Numbered from the stretch's first letter, positions 34,293 to 44,237 are shown. The stretch is 56,565 nt of DNA from Methanobacteriota archaeon (GCA_016841955.1 JAENYE010000002.1:108779-165343); one strand, 5' to 3'. Notes: generated from the letters alone by a model not told the origin. A program made the numbers and translations.

Positions 34293-36335
34293 ATGGCCAA
34301 AAGAATGCTGAGCGAGTTCGAATCGTACGATCTCCTGAAACAGTACGGAGTACCGGTGCCGGAGCATGCAATTGTCAAGAACGCTGCCGAAGCAGGCAAG
34401 GCGGCAGAGAAGATCGGGTTTCCGGTCGTTATGAAGATCCACTCGCCCCAGATTATACACAAGAGTGATGCGGGCGGTGTGATGGTCAGTATAGGGTCAA
34501 AGCAGGCTGCAGGGGAGGCTTTCGATAAAATCGTCGCGAATGCGAAGGTATACAACCCGGAGGGCGAGATAAAAGGCGTTATCGTCGAGCAGCAGGCGGC
34601 ACCGGGGCTTGAGTTGATCATCGGCGGAAAGACCGACCCGGCATTCGGAAAGGTGCTCACCTTCGGTATGGGTGGCACGCTCGTCGAGTTGATGAAGGAC
34701 GTCACCCTGCGGATCCTGCCGGTCTCCGAGGAGACGATCCGGGAGATGGTCAGGGAGATCCACGGCTACCCCATGATCCAGGGCTACCGGGGCATGAAGC
34801 CGAGAGACGAAGAGACGCTCGTAAAAGTCATGTGGGCGATCAGCTGCTTCTTCGCCGAGAACATCAACGTCGTGGAGTTCGACATCAACCCGGTCAGGCT
34901 GTATGAGTCCGGGGCCTGCATCGTCGACGCCCGGATCTTCGTCGACGACGAAGCGGTGGAGAAGACGGTGAAAGAGCGGCCGTTCGTGCCGATCGAGTAC
35001 TTCACGCCCCGGTCGATAGCAGTCATCGGGGCGTCGTCCGAACCCAGGAAGATGGGCTACGCCGTGATGCACAACCTCCTCCACTTCCCGGGACAACTCT
35101 ACCCGGTGAACAACAAGCGGTCCGAGATCCAGGGGCTCAAAGCGTATGCCTCCATCCTCGACATCCCGAACCCCGTCGATATGGCGGTCATCACCGTCCC
35201 GGCAAAACATGTGCCCGGCGTGATCGAGGAGTGCGGGCAGAAGGGAGTGTCCATGGCGGTCATCATCACCGCCGGGTTTAAGGAGACGGGAGAGGGAGGA
35301 AAGGCGCTCGAGGACCGGGTCCTCCAGATCGCAAAGGGCTACGGCACGCGGATCGTGGGCCCGAACTGCCTCGGGCTGATCGTCCCCCCGAAGGGCATCG
35401 ATACCACCTACGTCCACGAGTCGCCCAAACCCGGCAATATCGCCTTCATCTCCCAGAGCGGCGCCATCATCAACACGGTGGTCGACTGGAGCATCGCACA
35501 GGACATCGGGTTCTCCGCCGTCATCAGCGTCGGCAACCAGGCGGACCTCAACTTCATCGACTACCTCAGGTTCGTGGAGCGTGACCCCAAGACCAAGGGC
35601 ATCATCCTCTACATCGAGGAGGTCCAGGACGGCAAGACCTTCATGAAGGTGGTCAGCGAGGTCTCAAAGACCAAACCCGTCGTGGCGATCAAGTCCGGTT
35701 CCTCGGTGAAAGGGCAGCAGGCTGCCTCGTCCCACACCGGTTCCCTCTCCGGGTCGTACGACGTCTACATGGAGGCTTTCCGCGAGTCCGGCGTGATCCC
35801 CGTTCACACCCTGACCGGTGCATTCCAGGTCGCGGAGATGCTGGCGCTCCCGAAAGGCTACCCCCGCGGCAAACGTGCGGTCGTGATCACGAACGCCGGC
35901 GGGTTCTCCGTACTCTCCTCCGACTACGCCGAACGCTACGGCATCGACCTGATCGGCCTGCCGCCGAAGGTCCTCAAGGAACTCAACGACCTCCTGCCCG
36001 ATTTCTGGAACAAGGGCAACCCGATCGATCTCCTCGGCGATGCCAATGAAAAGCGGTTCGAGCAGGTATTCAGCGTGCTCGCCAGGCACCAGAACTGCTG
36101 GGACATCGCTTTCGTGGTCGGGTTCCCGAACCTCGTCATCGGGTCGGAGCAACTGGCGAACCAGATCATCCGGTTCTCGGAGAAGACCGAGAACATGACC
36201 GTCGGGACGCTGCTCGGCGGCGACTCCATGGAACGGGGCCGCAAGATCCTCAAGGAAAACGGCATCCCCATCTTCGAGGAACTCGACTTCACCTTCCGGG
36301 TGATGGGCAGGATCCTCTGGCAGAGATTCCGGTAA
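34293..36335 (+). CDS. ADP-forming acyl-CoA/acetyl-CoA synthetase, single-chain
   Basis: A 680-residue fusion. Residues about 1-225 are the ATP-grasp (beta) domain with VMKIHSPQIIHKSDAGGV, and about 235-680 the CoA-binding and ligase (alpha) domains with SIAVIGASSEP and the phospho-histidine loop SSHTGSLSG. The reaction is acyl-CoA + ADP + Pi to acid + CoA + ATP or the reverse. The beta-then-alpha order is one of the known arrangements. In a CO2-reducing methanogen it may activate acetate or other acids; substrate is not decidable. GAGGACACAACC precedes the ATG. Confidence 0.92.
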   Translation: MAKRMLSEFESYDLLKQYGVPVPEHAIVKNAAEAGKAAEKIGFPVVMKIHSPQIIHKSDAGGVMVSIGSKQAAGEAFDKIVANAKVYNPEGEIKGVIVEQQAAPGLELIIGGKTDPAFGKVLTFGMGGTLVELMKDVTLRILPVSEETIREMVREIHGYPMIQGYRGMKPRDEETLVKVMWAISCFFAENINVVEFDINPVRLYESGACIVDARIFVDDEAVEKTVKERPFVPIEYFTPRSIAVIGASSEPRKMGYAVMHNLLHFPGQLYPVNNKRSEIQGLKAYASILDIPNPVDMAVITVPAKHVPGVIEECGQKGVSMAVIITAGFKETGEGGKALEDRVLQIAKGYGTRIVGPNCLGLIVPPKGIDTTYVHESPKPGNIAFISQSGAIINTVVDWSIAQDIGFSAVISVGNQADLNFIDYLRFVERDPKTKGIILYIEEVQDGKTFMKVVSEVSKTKPVVAIKSGSSVKGQQAASSHTGSLSGSYDVYMEAFRESGVIPVHTLTGAFQVAEMLALPKGYPRGKRAVVITNAGGFSVLSSDYAERYGIDLIGLPPKVLKELNDLLPDFWNKGNPIDLLGDANEKRFEQVFSVLARHQNCWDIAFVVGFPNLVIGSEQLANQIIRFSEKTENMTVGTLLGGDSMERGRKILKENGIPIFEELDFTFRVMGRILWQRFR

Positions 36336-36408
36336 GGCTGCTTACCAGACAACCTCTTTTTGTGGTTATAGCACTCCGATAGCCCCACCCATGCCGGGGC
36401 AAACCCGG

Positions 36409-37962
36409 CTACTCCATCTCGCTGGTCGGCACCCGCCTTCTATTCCGCCGCCATACTTCCAGGAACGACGAGAGGGCGATCAACGTATATCCGGCCCAGA
36501 AGAGCGGGATCACCGTACCGGCATCCAGCCCACCGATGACAAGCCGCAGGATGCCGGCGGCGATGGAGATGAGGACGGCGGCAGTTACGAGGACGACCGG
36601 TGCTATCCATGCGCGGGACGGGCCGTCGTCCGGCTCCAGCATCACTTTCGGCGTCACGATGAAAGGCAGGTTCCTTCCGGAGACGGCATACCAGATCGCC
36701 CGGGCGTAGACGAAGCCAAGCGCGTTGAAGATCGCCTGCGAGAACGCAAGATCGCGCACGGAGTACTGCCGCTCGCGAACGCTGATGACGACCTGGATGG
36801 TGATCACCACCGCGAACACCACGCCAAAGACCACCGGGAGCCATACCGGCAGGATCGGGATGCCGAAGAGCAGCGTCGCGACGGGGAGGAGAAAGAGCGT
36901 CACGTTTGCCGCGCCGAACGGATAGATCGAGACGGTCACGATGAACTCGGCCCACTGGAGTGAGGTCATGCTCCGGGGACTTGTCACAAGGTGCCGGAGG
37001 ATTGTTCCGAGAAGCCGGGTGTTTCCGTATGCCCAGCGGAGCTGCTGCGTGAAGTATGCGGAGAAGTTCGGTGGCGCGAGTCCTTCCGCATACACAGCGT
37101 CGAGAAAGATCCCCCAGTGCCCCCTGATATGGAATGCAAAGGAGGTGGCGATATCTTCGGCGATGCACGTCTCGTCCATGCCCCCGATGGCTTTAAGGTG
37201 ACTCACGCGGAAGATGCAGTTCGATCCGGTCAGCATGGCGGTATGGTTGACGCAGAGCCCCCTGCAAAAATGCTTGTTGTAGGTATGCTGCTGGTAGGAA
37301 AATGTGGCGCTGATCGGGTTGTGGGGTTCCGAGCGGAAGAACTGGGGGGTCTGGACGAAGGATGCGGTGGGGTCGGCTTCAAGGATCGGGATGAGGTCGG
37401 TGAGGATCGCAGGCTTCACCCTCTGGTCGGCGTCAATTACCAGGAGGTACGGCGTATCGCCGTCGAGACGTGAGAGGGCATGGTTGATCGCTCCCGCTTT
37501 GAAACCGCGTCTATGGTCGCGGTGGAGGTAACGAAGGCCATATTGGCGACATATGTCCTGCATCGATGCGCGTTTTCGCACATCTGTGGAGTCGTCGAGG
37601 AGGAAGGTACAGACATCCGGGTAAGAGATCGCCGTGCATGCCCGGACGCAGGACTCGACCACATCGGGCTCCTCGTTGTAGACGGGGATGAAGACTGCGA
37701 CACGGCAGGGGGATGCACCCTTCTCTCGCGTCGCAACGGGGCGTTCCGCATAGGCGTAGAGCGACCGCAGGAGGTGATCGGCGTAGCTCACGAACTGAAT
37801 CACCCCAAAACAGGTGACGCCGACCAGGAAGAGAGAGAGCACTCTCGCAAACAGGTCCCCTTCGACCCCGGTGAGTATGAGGGAGAGGTCCCGGAGGAGG
37901 ACGAACGTGAGCAGCATCATGAACGTGGCGGTAAAGAGTGAGATACGTGCTGCCGTCTTCAT
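36409..37962 (-). CDS. Processive family 2 glycosyltransferase (cellulose synthase-like)
   Basis: A 517-residue membrane enzyme. Two N-terminal helices (about 8-60) precede the GT-A domain with LLDDSTD, the metal DxD in VIDADQRV, the base in IAEDIAT and the processive QQLRWAYG motif; four to five helices follow. It should polymerise and export a sugar chain, but no PilZ domain or secretion partner is present. ATG 37962 has GGGGGTGGAC upstream; a TATA-like TTTAAATA at 38109-38116 places transcription start after the longer frame's ATG at 38094, which excludes that one. Confidence 0.9.
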   Translation of the reverse strand: MKTAARISLFTATFMMLLTFVLLRDLSLILTGVEGDLFARVLSLFLVGVTCFGVIQFVSYADHLLRSLYAYAERPVATREKGASPCRVAVFIPVYNEEPDVVESCVRACTAISYPDVCTFLLDDSTDVRKRASMQDICRQYGLRYLHRDHRRGFKAGAINHALSRLDGDTPYLLVIDADQRVKPAILTDLIPILEADPTASFVQTPQFFRSEPHNPISATFSYQQHTYNKHFCRGLCVNHTAMLTGSNCIFRVSHLKAIGGMDETCIAEDIATSFAFHIRGHWGIFLDAVYAEGLAPPNFSAYFTQQLRWAYGNTRLLGTILRHLVTSPRSMTSLQWAEFIVTVSIYPFGAANVTLFLLPVATLLFGIPILPVWLPVVFGVVFAVVITIQVVISVRERQYSVRDLAFSQAIFNALGFVYARAIWYAVSGRNLPFIVTPKVMLEPDDGPSRAWIAPVVLVTAAVLISIAAGILRLVIGGLDAGTVIPLFWAGYTLIALSSFLEVWRRNRRRVPTSEME

Positions 37963-38108
37963 GGAGAGTCCACCCCCTGTCCGGATAGTATCATGCAGAG
38001 ATGCCTCGTGGTTGTATGGACACCTGTAAGCCAGCGACCAGGGTACCAACGTCGGGTTCAGTGCAACGGGACGCGTGAGGCAAGTCGGAGACATCCATCA
38101 TACCGGCG

Positions 38109-38116
38109 TATTTAAA
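38109..38116 (-). promoter_or_regulatory. TATA box of the glycosyltransferase gene
   Basis: TTTAAATA on the minus strand, predicting a start near 38087 and a leader of about 125 bases. The 38095-38376 gap holds nothing else that looks like a gene, but GAAATATGATC at about 38339-38349 suits as the superoxide dismutase TATA element. Confidence 0.45.
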
Positions 38117-38376
38117 GGTTACGGACGTGGTTGCGCCGCAACCCCGCCAACCGGGGAAGCCCGGAACGGTCCTTTTTTGATATCTTTTGCCGTTGCAATG
38201 AGCAACCGCGTCAAAACCCGTGCAGGAGCCTTGCATGCAGGCAGGACCGGATCGGCCTCGTTCAGGCACCCGGACTGCACACGGCGGCTGAAGGCGTAGA
38301 GGAACAATATGCCGCACGACCGCCAGCCACCGACACTATGAAATATGATCGCTTTCCTTCTGGACGATTGATAACT

Positions 38377-39009
38377 ATGGCTGTACAGAAGATGGCAACT
38401 GCACCGTTGCAGAAGTATGAACTGCCGCCCCTGCCCTATGCGCCCGATGCTCTTGAGCCCCATATCTCAAGGGAACAACTCACCCTGCACCACGATAAGC
38501 ACCACCAGGCTTACGTAACCGGGGCGAACGCCAACCTTGAGAAACTGGAGAAGGGACGGCAGGAGGGCACCGAAGTCGATATGAAAGCGTTGTTAAAGGA
38601 ACTCTCGTTCAACATGGGCGGCCACATCCTGCACACTCTCTTCTGGCCGACCATGGCGCCGGCCGGTAAGGGCGGCGGCGGGACCCCGGGCGGCGCCCTT
38701 GCGGACCGGATAGACCGGGAGTGGGGTTCCTTCGACCGGTTCAAGGCCGAGTTCACGAAGACAGCCGCGAGCGTCGAGGGCTCCGGCTGGGCGGCGCTGA
38801 CGTACAATAACATGACGGATCGCCTCATGATCATGCAGATCGAGAAGCACAACAACCACGTCTACCCCTCGTCCCAGATCCTGATGGTGCTCGATGTATG
38901 GGAGCACGCCTATTACGTCGATTACAGGAACAACCGGGGCCAGTTCATCGACGCGTTCTGGAACGTCGTGAACTGGGATACGGTGAACAAAAGACTGGAG
39001 AACCTTTAA
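38377..39009 (+). CDS. sod: Superoxide dismutase (Fe/Mn)
   Basis: A 210-residue Fe/Mn superoxide dismutase. The four metal ligands are H38 ([11 protein letters not shown]), H86 (ILHTLFW), D173 and H177 (LDVWEHAYY). It removes superoxide in the cytosol, useful to an anaerobe meeting oxygen. ATG 38377 is about 10 bases after the predicted transcription start; ATG 38392 is an alternative. The metal choice cannot be read with confidence. The following Hdr-like gene is on the same strand but separated by about 410 bases. Confidence 0.96.
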   Translation: MAVQKMATAPLQKYELPPLPYAPDALEPHISREQLTLHHDKHHQAYVTGANANLEKLEKGRQEGTEVDMKALLKELSFNMGGHILHTLFWPTMAPAGKGGGGTPGGALADRIDREWGSFDRFKAEFTKTAASVEGSGWAALTYNNMTDRLMIMQIEKHNNHVYPSSQILMVLDVWEHAYYVDYRNNRGQFIDAFWNVVNWDTVNKRLENL

Positions 39010-39421
39010 CCCCCTCTTTTCACCGGGAAGACACAGGGAATACGCGCACTCCAGGACCAGGCAAAAGGCACCGCCTCCGGTTGATTTACGCCATTCTGCA
39101 TCCTCCGAAGGGTTGGGAGGGGGAACCGCCGCTCCCGGCAGGATCCCGGTAGCCGTCAGGGCCCGTTGACCTCACCGGCAACGTGCGACTTCTCCCTATC
39201 CAAACCATTAAGTAGTCACCGCAAGAGGGTATCCGGCGACGTTATCAGGAAGGGGGAAGTAATGGATCGATACCGCAGGCGTTATACTCTTATTTTCAGC
39301 TGTGCTTGCTCTCCCGGGGGAGAGCCGACCCCATGTGCTCATATGCACGGAGGGGGCTGCCCCCGGTCGTACCGCCCTCCGGGCAAACTGCACGTGTATC
39401 CGGACGGCGCAGGGATCGGTC
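39010..39421. other. Region between sod and the HdrC-HdrB fusion gene
   Basis: No firm gene. ATTAAGTA near 39207-39214 and TTATACTCTTATTT near 39280-39293 are possible TATA elements. A small open frame from ATG 39262 is described separately. Confidence 0.4.
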
Positions 39422-39432
39422 ATGCTCGATAG
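39262..39432 (+). CDS. Possible small Cys/His peptide ahead of the Hdr-like gene
   Basis: A 56-codon frame with GGAAGGGGGAAGTA just before its ATG. It holds CAC, CAHMHGGGC and a basic tail, and its stop overlaps the start of the downstream gene by 11 bases, which would allow coupling. Against it: it is rich in Gly, Pro and Arg as chance frames are here, and one candidate TATA box lies inside it. Not a recognised family. Confidence 0.25.
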   Translation: MDRYRRRYTLIFSCACSPGGEPTPCAHMHGGGCPRSYRPPGKLHVYPDGAGIGHAR

Positions 39433-40870
39433 AGCCCTCCCGGAGCCGGACCAGGTGGTGATCCGGGACACGATCACGGAGGGGATTATCCATCGCCTGC
39501 TGCACGAAGAGGACCCGCGATTCCGGAACTTTCGGCTCTGCAACGCATGTGGTTCCTGCACGCCGTACTGCCCGGCACAGATCAACTATCCCGGAGCGAA
39601 CGGAGACAGGGAGTACCTCGCACGGAAGGTGACGGCGGCCCTCCAGGCAGGCAGGCGCCCGGAGATCAACCTTGCCGACTGCGTCCAGTGCTACTCCTGC
39701 GAGACAGTCTGCCCGCGATCCGTCAGTATCGGCGGGATCATCAATGCCGTATACGAGACGGAACACTTACAGCCGGTCTTTAGAAGGATGCTCCTCGAAC
39801 GGGCGGGCCTCCCCCCTCAGGCCTTTCTCCCGCTGTACACCAGCAGGGGCCGGTTCAGGAAGTTCGTCGCAAAGGCAATCCGGTACCCGTATCCGGCGGA
39901 CACCGGAGCGGTCGACGAGGTCCGGAGGCTGTTGTTCCACCCCCTCAAAGCGTCGGTCTTCTCCCCGCCCGGACACCCCGCGCCTAAACGACCGCTCACC
40001 CGTCCTGACCAGGTCTTTCACCTCAACTCCTGCTGTGCCTTCAACTACCCCGGAGCAGACCTCTCGCAGAAGAAGATCCTTACCGCGCTCGGCGTCCGGT
40101 ATAAGACCTCGAGGTCGCAGACCTGCTGCGGAGGCGCCCCGCACTACATGGGCGGCGCCGGCTTTGCGGACCGGCTGCTCCTCACCGCCCGGAACCTCAC
40201 CGTCATCCGGGACGCGTTCGAACCGGGCGACGGCATCCCCGTCACCGGGATCTGTCCGACCTGCAGCGACTCGTATGCGGCCGCACTGGAACTGCTCTCC
40301 GGAGACGGGAACAGAGCGGTGGTGAACGAGGCGCTGGGCCGGATCGGGCGGGAGGTGAGTGAGCCGGGGACGTTTTCGGTGGCAAACGTCCTCGACCTCT
40401 ACCCTCTCTACCTCGACGAATTGAGAAGGCTCGTCGAGACGCGGCTCTCGGGGCTGCGCGTCGGGGTGCATATCAGCTGCCATTACCGGAAGATGAACGG
40501 CACCCTCGCCATCACGCCGGGGCTGCAGAACCTCACGGCGGTCACCGGGGCGAGGGTCACGAGAAGCGTGATGGAGCAGTACTGCTGCGGCGGGGTCAAG
40601 AACCTCTTCGACCGGCACCAGAAAGGCCTCCCTCTGGAACTCTCCCGGCTGAACCGGCTTGTTTATCAGGACTTTATGCGCCATCACCTGGACATGATGG
40701 TCGTCGACTGTCCGGGGTGCGAGCTGGTGTACGACCACATGGGGGTGCCGGTGCTTCACATCACCGAACTCCTTGCGCTCGCAATGGGCGCCGACCCCCG
40801 TGAGACGGTCTACATCCAGGGCCATCTGACGTCGCTCTCACCGGCACTCAACCGGATCGGGCTTCTTTAG
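39422..40870 (+). CDS. HdrC-HdrB fusion: heterodisulfide reductase-like iron-sulfur protein
   Basis: A 482-residue protein. Residues about 30-105 are an HdrC-like ferredoxin domain with two CxxCxxCxxxC motifs (C40/43/46/50 and C87/90/93/97). Residues about 195-440 are an HdrB-like domain with two full CCG motifs: C205/206, C236-C237, C279-x2-C282 and C354, C389-C390, C431-x2-C434. In HdrB these hold the non-cubane 4Fe-4S clusters that cleave the CoM-S-S-CoB disulfide. HdrD and TfrB have similar layouts, but there is no membrane HdrE and no 2Fe-2S domain here. ATG 39422 was preferred over an upstream TTG at 39302 for lack of homology there. Confidence 0.88.
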   Translation: MLDRALPEPDQVVIRDTITEGIIHRLLHEEDPRFRNFRLCNACGSCTPYCPAQINYPGANGDREYLARKVTAALQAGRRPEINLADCVQCYSCETVCPRSVSIGGIINAVYETEHLQPVFRRMLLERAGLPPQAFLPLYTSRGRFRKFVAKAIRYPYPADTGAVDEVRRLLFHPLKASVFSPPGHPAPKRPLTRPDQVFHLNSCCAFNYPGADLSQKKILTALGVRYKTSRSQTCCGGAPHYMGGAGFADRLLLTARNLTVIRDAFEPGDGIPVTGICPTCSDSYAAALELLSGDGNRAVVNEALGRIGREVSEPGTFSVANVLDLYPLYLDELRRLVETRLSGLRVGVHISCHYRKMNGTLAITPGLQNLTAVTGARVTRSVMEQYCCGGVKNLFDRHQKGLPLELSRLNRLVYQDFMRHHLDMMVVDCPGCELVYDHMGVPVLHITELLALAMGADPRETVYIQGHLTSLSPALNRIGLL

Positions 40871-41166
40871 GCGGCCTGCAGGAGAACCCCGGCGGTGGGG
40901 CGGACGGGGGGGTCCGGACTCCGGTTGAGACGCAAAGGCGTGCGCTCCCATCCCCTGCCATGGAGGGGGCGGCGGGTGCAAGAGGCCGTGGTGCAGAAGG
41001 ACGGGAGCGGTCTTTAGCATGTCCATAGACATGTTTGCGCGGCCTGGCGTTACTGCAGCCAACCCGGCTTCAACCGGGCTGTCACCGCAAATCACTTATT
41101 ACCGGGGATATGATTTGTTAATATAATTTTTACAAGATAATAACTTCAAGGGGGCAGTAAACTCAT
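40871..41166. other. Intergenic region with palindromes and a strong TATA box
   Basis: Holds CATGTC-CATA-GACATG at 41018-41033, a CCCGG/CCGGG hairpin at 41063-41078, and an A/T-rich TTAATATAATTTTTA at about 41117-41131 that is the probable TATA box of the kinase gene at 41167. No gene seen. Confidence 0.5.
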
Positions 41167-42774
41167 ATGAGTAGAGCAGATTCGAGATCTACCCAAACAA
41201 GAGAGACGTTTCAGATACTTGACGAGCCCGGCGTAGGCACCCTCGTGCTCGACCGGGATATGCAGGTGACCTGGGCAAACACCTATGCCATGGATATCCT
41301 CTCGGCACGCGAGGAGGAGATCCTGGGATCCGATGCCGGCCAGGTTCTCGATACACACCTGGTGCCGCTCCTGCAGGGAAGAGAAGATGCCGGGCGACTC
41401 CTCGCAACGGTGCGTGACGGGAGCGAGACACCCGGTCTCGACCTTCTGGTGCAGAACTCCCGGGGAGAAGAACGGCGGTTCGTCTACTCCAGCCGGAAGA
41501 TAAAACAGGAACCGTTCGCGGGGATGTGGGTGCTGTGCATACGGGACATCACCGAACGGAAACAGACGAACGAAGGGCTGCTCTCCTCGAACAGACAACT
41601 CCTGGTCCTCAACCAGATCATGGGGGTATCTGCGTCATCCCTCTCGCTCGACGAACTGCTTGAGGCATCGCTCTCAAAGACCCTGGAGCTGCTTGGCTTC
41701 GATCTGGGGCTGACCTATCTGCTCAACCCCGAGCGGACACTGGCACTCACGCGTTACCACCACGCTGTCCCGAAGAACTACCTCGCCCGCAACAGGGCCA
41801 TCAAAGTCCACCACTGGCCCTGGAATTTTGTCTTTGTTGCCGGACAGCCGCGCTACCTTGAACTGCGAGGTGAGGGTGGGACGATCGAGGAAGAGATCCT
41901 CTCGTCACTCGGGGTCTCCGCTCTTGCCTGCATACCGATCCTTGCAGAGTCGGTCGTGGTCGGTGCGCTCTTTCTCGGGAGCAGGGAGAGGGGGGGGCTC
42001 CGGGACGAGGAGCGCCGCCTTCTTGAGGCGATCGGGAGGGAAATCGGTTCGGGAGTCCTCCGGAGCATGCTCCACAAGCGGCTGGAGGCTGCCCACCGCG
42101 AGACGAACCTCTACCTGGACGTCATGACCCACGACATCAAGAACGCGGAGAACGTCGCGAACCTCTACTGCGATCTCCTGCTCGATATGCTGGATGGAGA
42201 CGCCGCGCAGTATGCAAGGAAACTCAAGGAAAGTGTCCGGAAGAGCACCGGCATCCTCCAGAACGTCTCGACCATCCGCCTCATTCACCAGGAGCCGCCC
42301 GACCTTAAGCCGGTCCACCTCAGCCACGTGATCAGGACCGGGCTCGACCGTACCCCGGAAGCGGGCGTCTCTTTCGAGGATACGTCGGCGGAGGTCTGGG
42401 CCGACGACTTGCTCCCCGAGATCTTTACGAACCTCATCGGAAACGCCGTCAAGTTCTGCGGATCGGACGCCGGGATCGCGATCCGGGTGGAGGATTGTCC
42501 CGAGGAGGATCACACGGTGGTGGTGACCGTGGAAGATACCGGCCCCGGCATCCCCGACGGGATGAAAGAGGCAATCTTCCACCGATTCAGGCAGGGCAGG
42601 AACCAGGGGTGCGGGGAAGGGCTCGGCCTGTACATCGTCGGGATGCTTGTCGAGCGGTACGACGGCCGGATCTGGGTTGAGGATCGGGTAGAGGGGAGGC
42701 CGGACCTCGGAACATCGTTCCGGTTCACGTTGCGCGAAGTGGTGCATGCAGGAACCGACGAGTACGAGGAGTGA
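41167..42774 (+). CDS. PAS-GAF histidine kinase
   Basis: A 535-residue soluble kinase: PAS (about 15-130), GAF (about 150-300), dimerisation helix with H322 in DVMTHDIKNAENV, and HATPase with N box TNLIGNAVKF, G1 DTGPGIPDG and G2 GEGLGLYIV. The His helix and catalytic domain closely resemble the kinase at 31124, so the two are paralogues with different sensors. The GAF domain carries CIPI, a possible ligand or redox site. No receiver or target gene is adjacent. Its ATG follows AAGGGGGCAG. Confidence 0.93.
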   Translation: MSRADSRSTQTRETFQILDEPGVGTLVLDRDMQVTWANTYAMDILSAREEEILGSDAGQVLDTHLVPLLQGREDAGRLLATVRDGSETPGLDLLVQNSRGEERRFVYSSRKIKQEPFAGMWVLCIRDITERKQTNEGLLSSNRQLLVLNQIMGVSASSLSLDELLEASLSKTLELLGFDLGLTYLLNPERTLALTRYHHAVPKNYLARNRAIKVHHWPWNFVFVAGQPRYLELRGEGGTIEEEILSSLGVSALACIPILAESVVVGALFLGSRERGGLRDEERRLLEAIGREIGSGVLRSMLHKRLEAAHRETNLYLDVMTHDIKNAENVANLYCDLLLDMLDGDAAQYARKLKESVRKSTGILQNVSTIRLIHQEPPDLKPVHLSHVIRTGLDRTPEAGVSFEDTSAEVWADDLLPEIFTNLIGNAVKFCGSDAGIAIRVEDCPEEDHTVVVTVEDTGPGIPDGMKEAIFHRFRQGRNQGCGEGLGLYIVGMLVERYDGRIWVEDRVEGRPDLGTSFRFTLREVVHAGTDEYEE

Positions 42775-42815
42775 TACCCTCTCGTCGTGAGGGAAAGGGG
42801 GGAACCCCTCGCCCT

Positions 42816-44237
42816 TTACGCCGCCGTCGCTGCAGCCTGCCTGACGATAAGCCCTGCCGAATACCGGCGTGCCCAGACATACCCGAGCACCGCGCCGATC
42901 GCATTCCCTGCGGTAACCCCCCACCAGATGCCGGAGAGGCCGAGCCCGAGTTCGATTGCAAGTACCCAGACAAAGAGGATCGAGAGAACGACGTTCTGCA
43001 GGACCGTGATCGTAAGGGAGCGTGCGCCAAGCCCCGTTCCCTGGAAGAACGACGCCGAGAAGAGCCCGAACCCGACCATAGGGTAGACGAGGCTCATGAC
43101 CTGGAGGTATGTCGTCAACTCCGGGGCAATCCCGGCGGCGTCGCCCGATGCCGTGAAGATTGCGGCAATCCGGGGGGCAAAGGCGAACGTGGCCGCGGCG
43201 AGCCCGAGACCGATGCCGAGCCCGAGTCTCGCGGCGAAACGGAGTGCGGACTCCATCTTCTTATACGCCCGGGCCCCGTAGGTGGCGCCGGTGACTGCGA
43301 CCACCGCCGACGATATGGCGAGGATCGGTGTCAGGCCGATGCTCACGACCCGCCACCCGACCGAGTAGACTGCGACGGCGTCGGTGCTCGATATCAGGAC
43401 GATGACGCCGTTTAAGACCAGGGCCATCAGTGCGAGGGCCAGCTGCTCGGCTGCGGCGGGGAGGCCGACCTGCAGGACGTCCCGTACGACTGCGAAGTCC
43501 GGGGAGAATTCCCGGAAGCAGAGGGAGACGTAGGTGTCTCTCTTCACGAAGAGCCAGTAGACCATCGGGACGGCGGCGATGACCTCGGCGAGGATGGTCG
43601 CCCAGGCTGCGCCGGCAATCCCCATATCGAGCGTGTAGATCAGGATCGGGTCGAGGGCGATGTTTGCCACCGCTCCTGCCGCCATGGCGTACATGGTCCG
43701 CTTTGCGTCTCCTTCACCGTGCATGAGCGCGTAGGCGACCTCGCCGAAGAGGAGGGCAAACGTCCCCATAAAGAGGATCCGGGCATACTCGGCGGCGAGG
43801 CCGACGGCGCTGCCCGCCCCCATGAGGACGAAGAGATCCCCGGCGAAGAGGAAGAGCGGGATGGTGACGGCGACGGCAAGGACGGTCATCAGGAGGATGG
43901 TGTGCATGGCGACGCTGCTCGCGCCGTCCCTGTCGCGGGCGCCGATCATCCGCGAGAGCGCCGCTTCGCCACCGGTGCCGAGACCGCTCGCTAACCCGAT
44001 GGTTATGATGAAGAGCGGGAATGAGAACCCGACAGCGGCAAGAGCGTCTGCACCGAGGCCCGAGACCCAGAACGCGTCGACGACGTTGTAGAGGGTCATG
44101 AGGGTCATGGCGATCATCATCGGCAGGGATAGCCTGAGGATCGCGGCCTTCGGATCGGCGAGGAGTATCTTTGTTCCTTCTGTATCTTTCTGGTTACTAC
44201 TTGAGGGTGTATCGTCTTCTGAGTCACTTGTCGGCAT
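42816..44237 (-). CDS. MATE family efflux transporter
   Basis: A 473-residue carrier with 12 predicted helices in two similar halves, typical of MATE drug/sodium antiporters. The N-terminus is a 30-residue acidic, Ser-rich cytoplasmic tail. ATG 44237 has CAGGCGATATGT before it, close to GGTGAT; the longer frame to 44435 reads through the leader. TTAAA-type DNA at about 44390 may be the promoter. Substrate unknown. Confidence 0.93.
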   Translation of the reverse strand: MPTSDSEDDTPSSSNQKDTEGTKILLADPKAAILRLSLPMMIAMTLMTLYNVVDAFWVSGLGADALAAVGFSFPLFIITIGLASGLGTGGEAALSRMIGARDRDGASSVAMHTILLMTVLAVAVTIPLFLFAGDLFVLMGAGSAVGLAAEYARILFMGTFALLFGEVAYALMHGEGDAKRTMYAMAAGAVANIALDPILIYTLDMGIAGAAWATILAEVIAAVPMVYWLFVKRDTYVSLCFREFSPDFAVVRDVLQVGLPAAAEQLALALMALVLNGVIVLISSTDAVAVYSVGWRVVSIGLTPILAISSAVVAVTGATYGARAYKKMESALRFAARLGLGIGLGLAAATFAFAPRIAAIFTASGDAAGIAPELTTYLQVMSLVYPMVGFGLFSASFFQGTGLGARSLTITVLQNVVLSILFVWVLAIELGLGLSGIWWGVTAGNAIGAVLGYVWARRYSAGLIVRQAAATAA

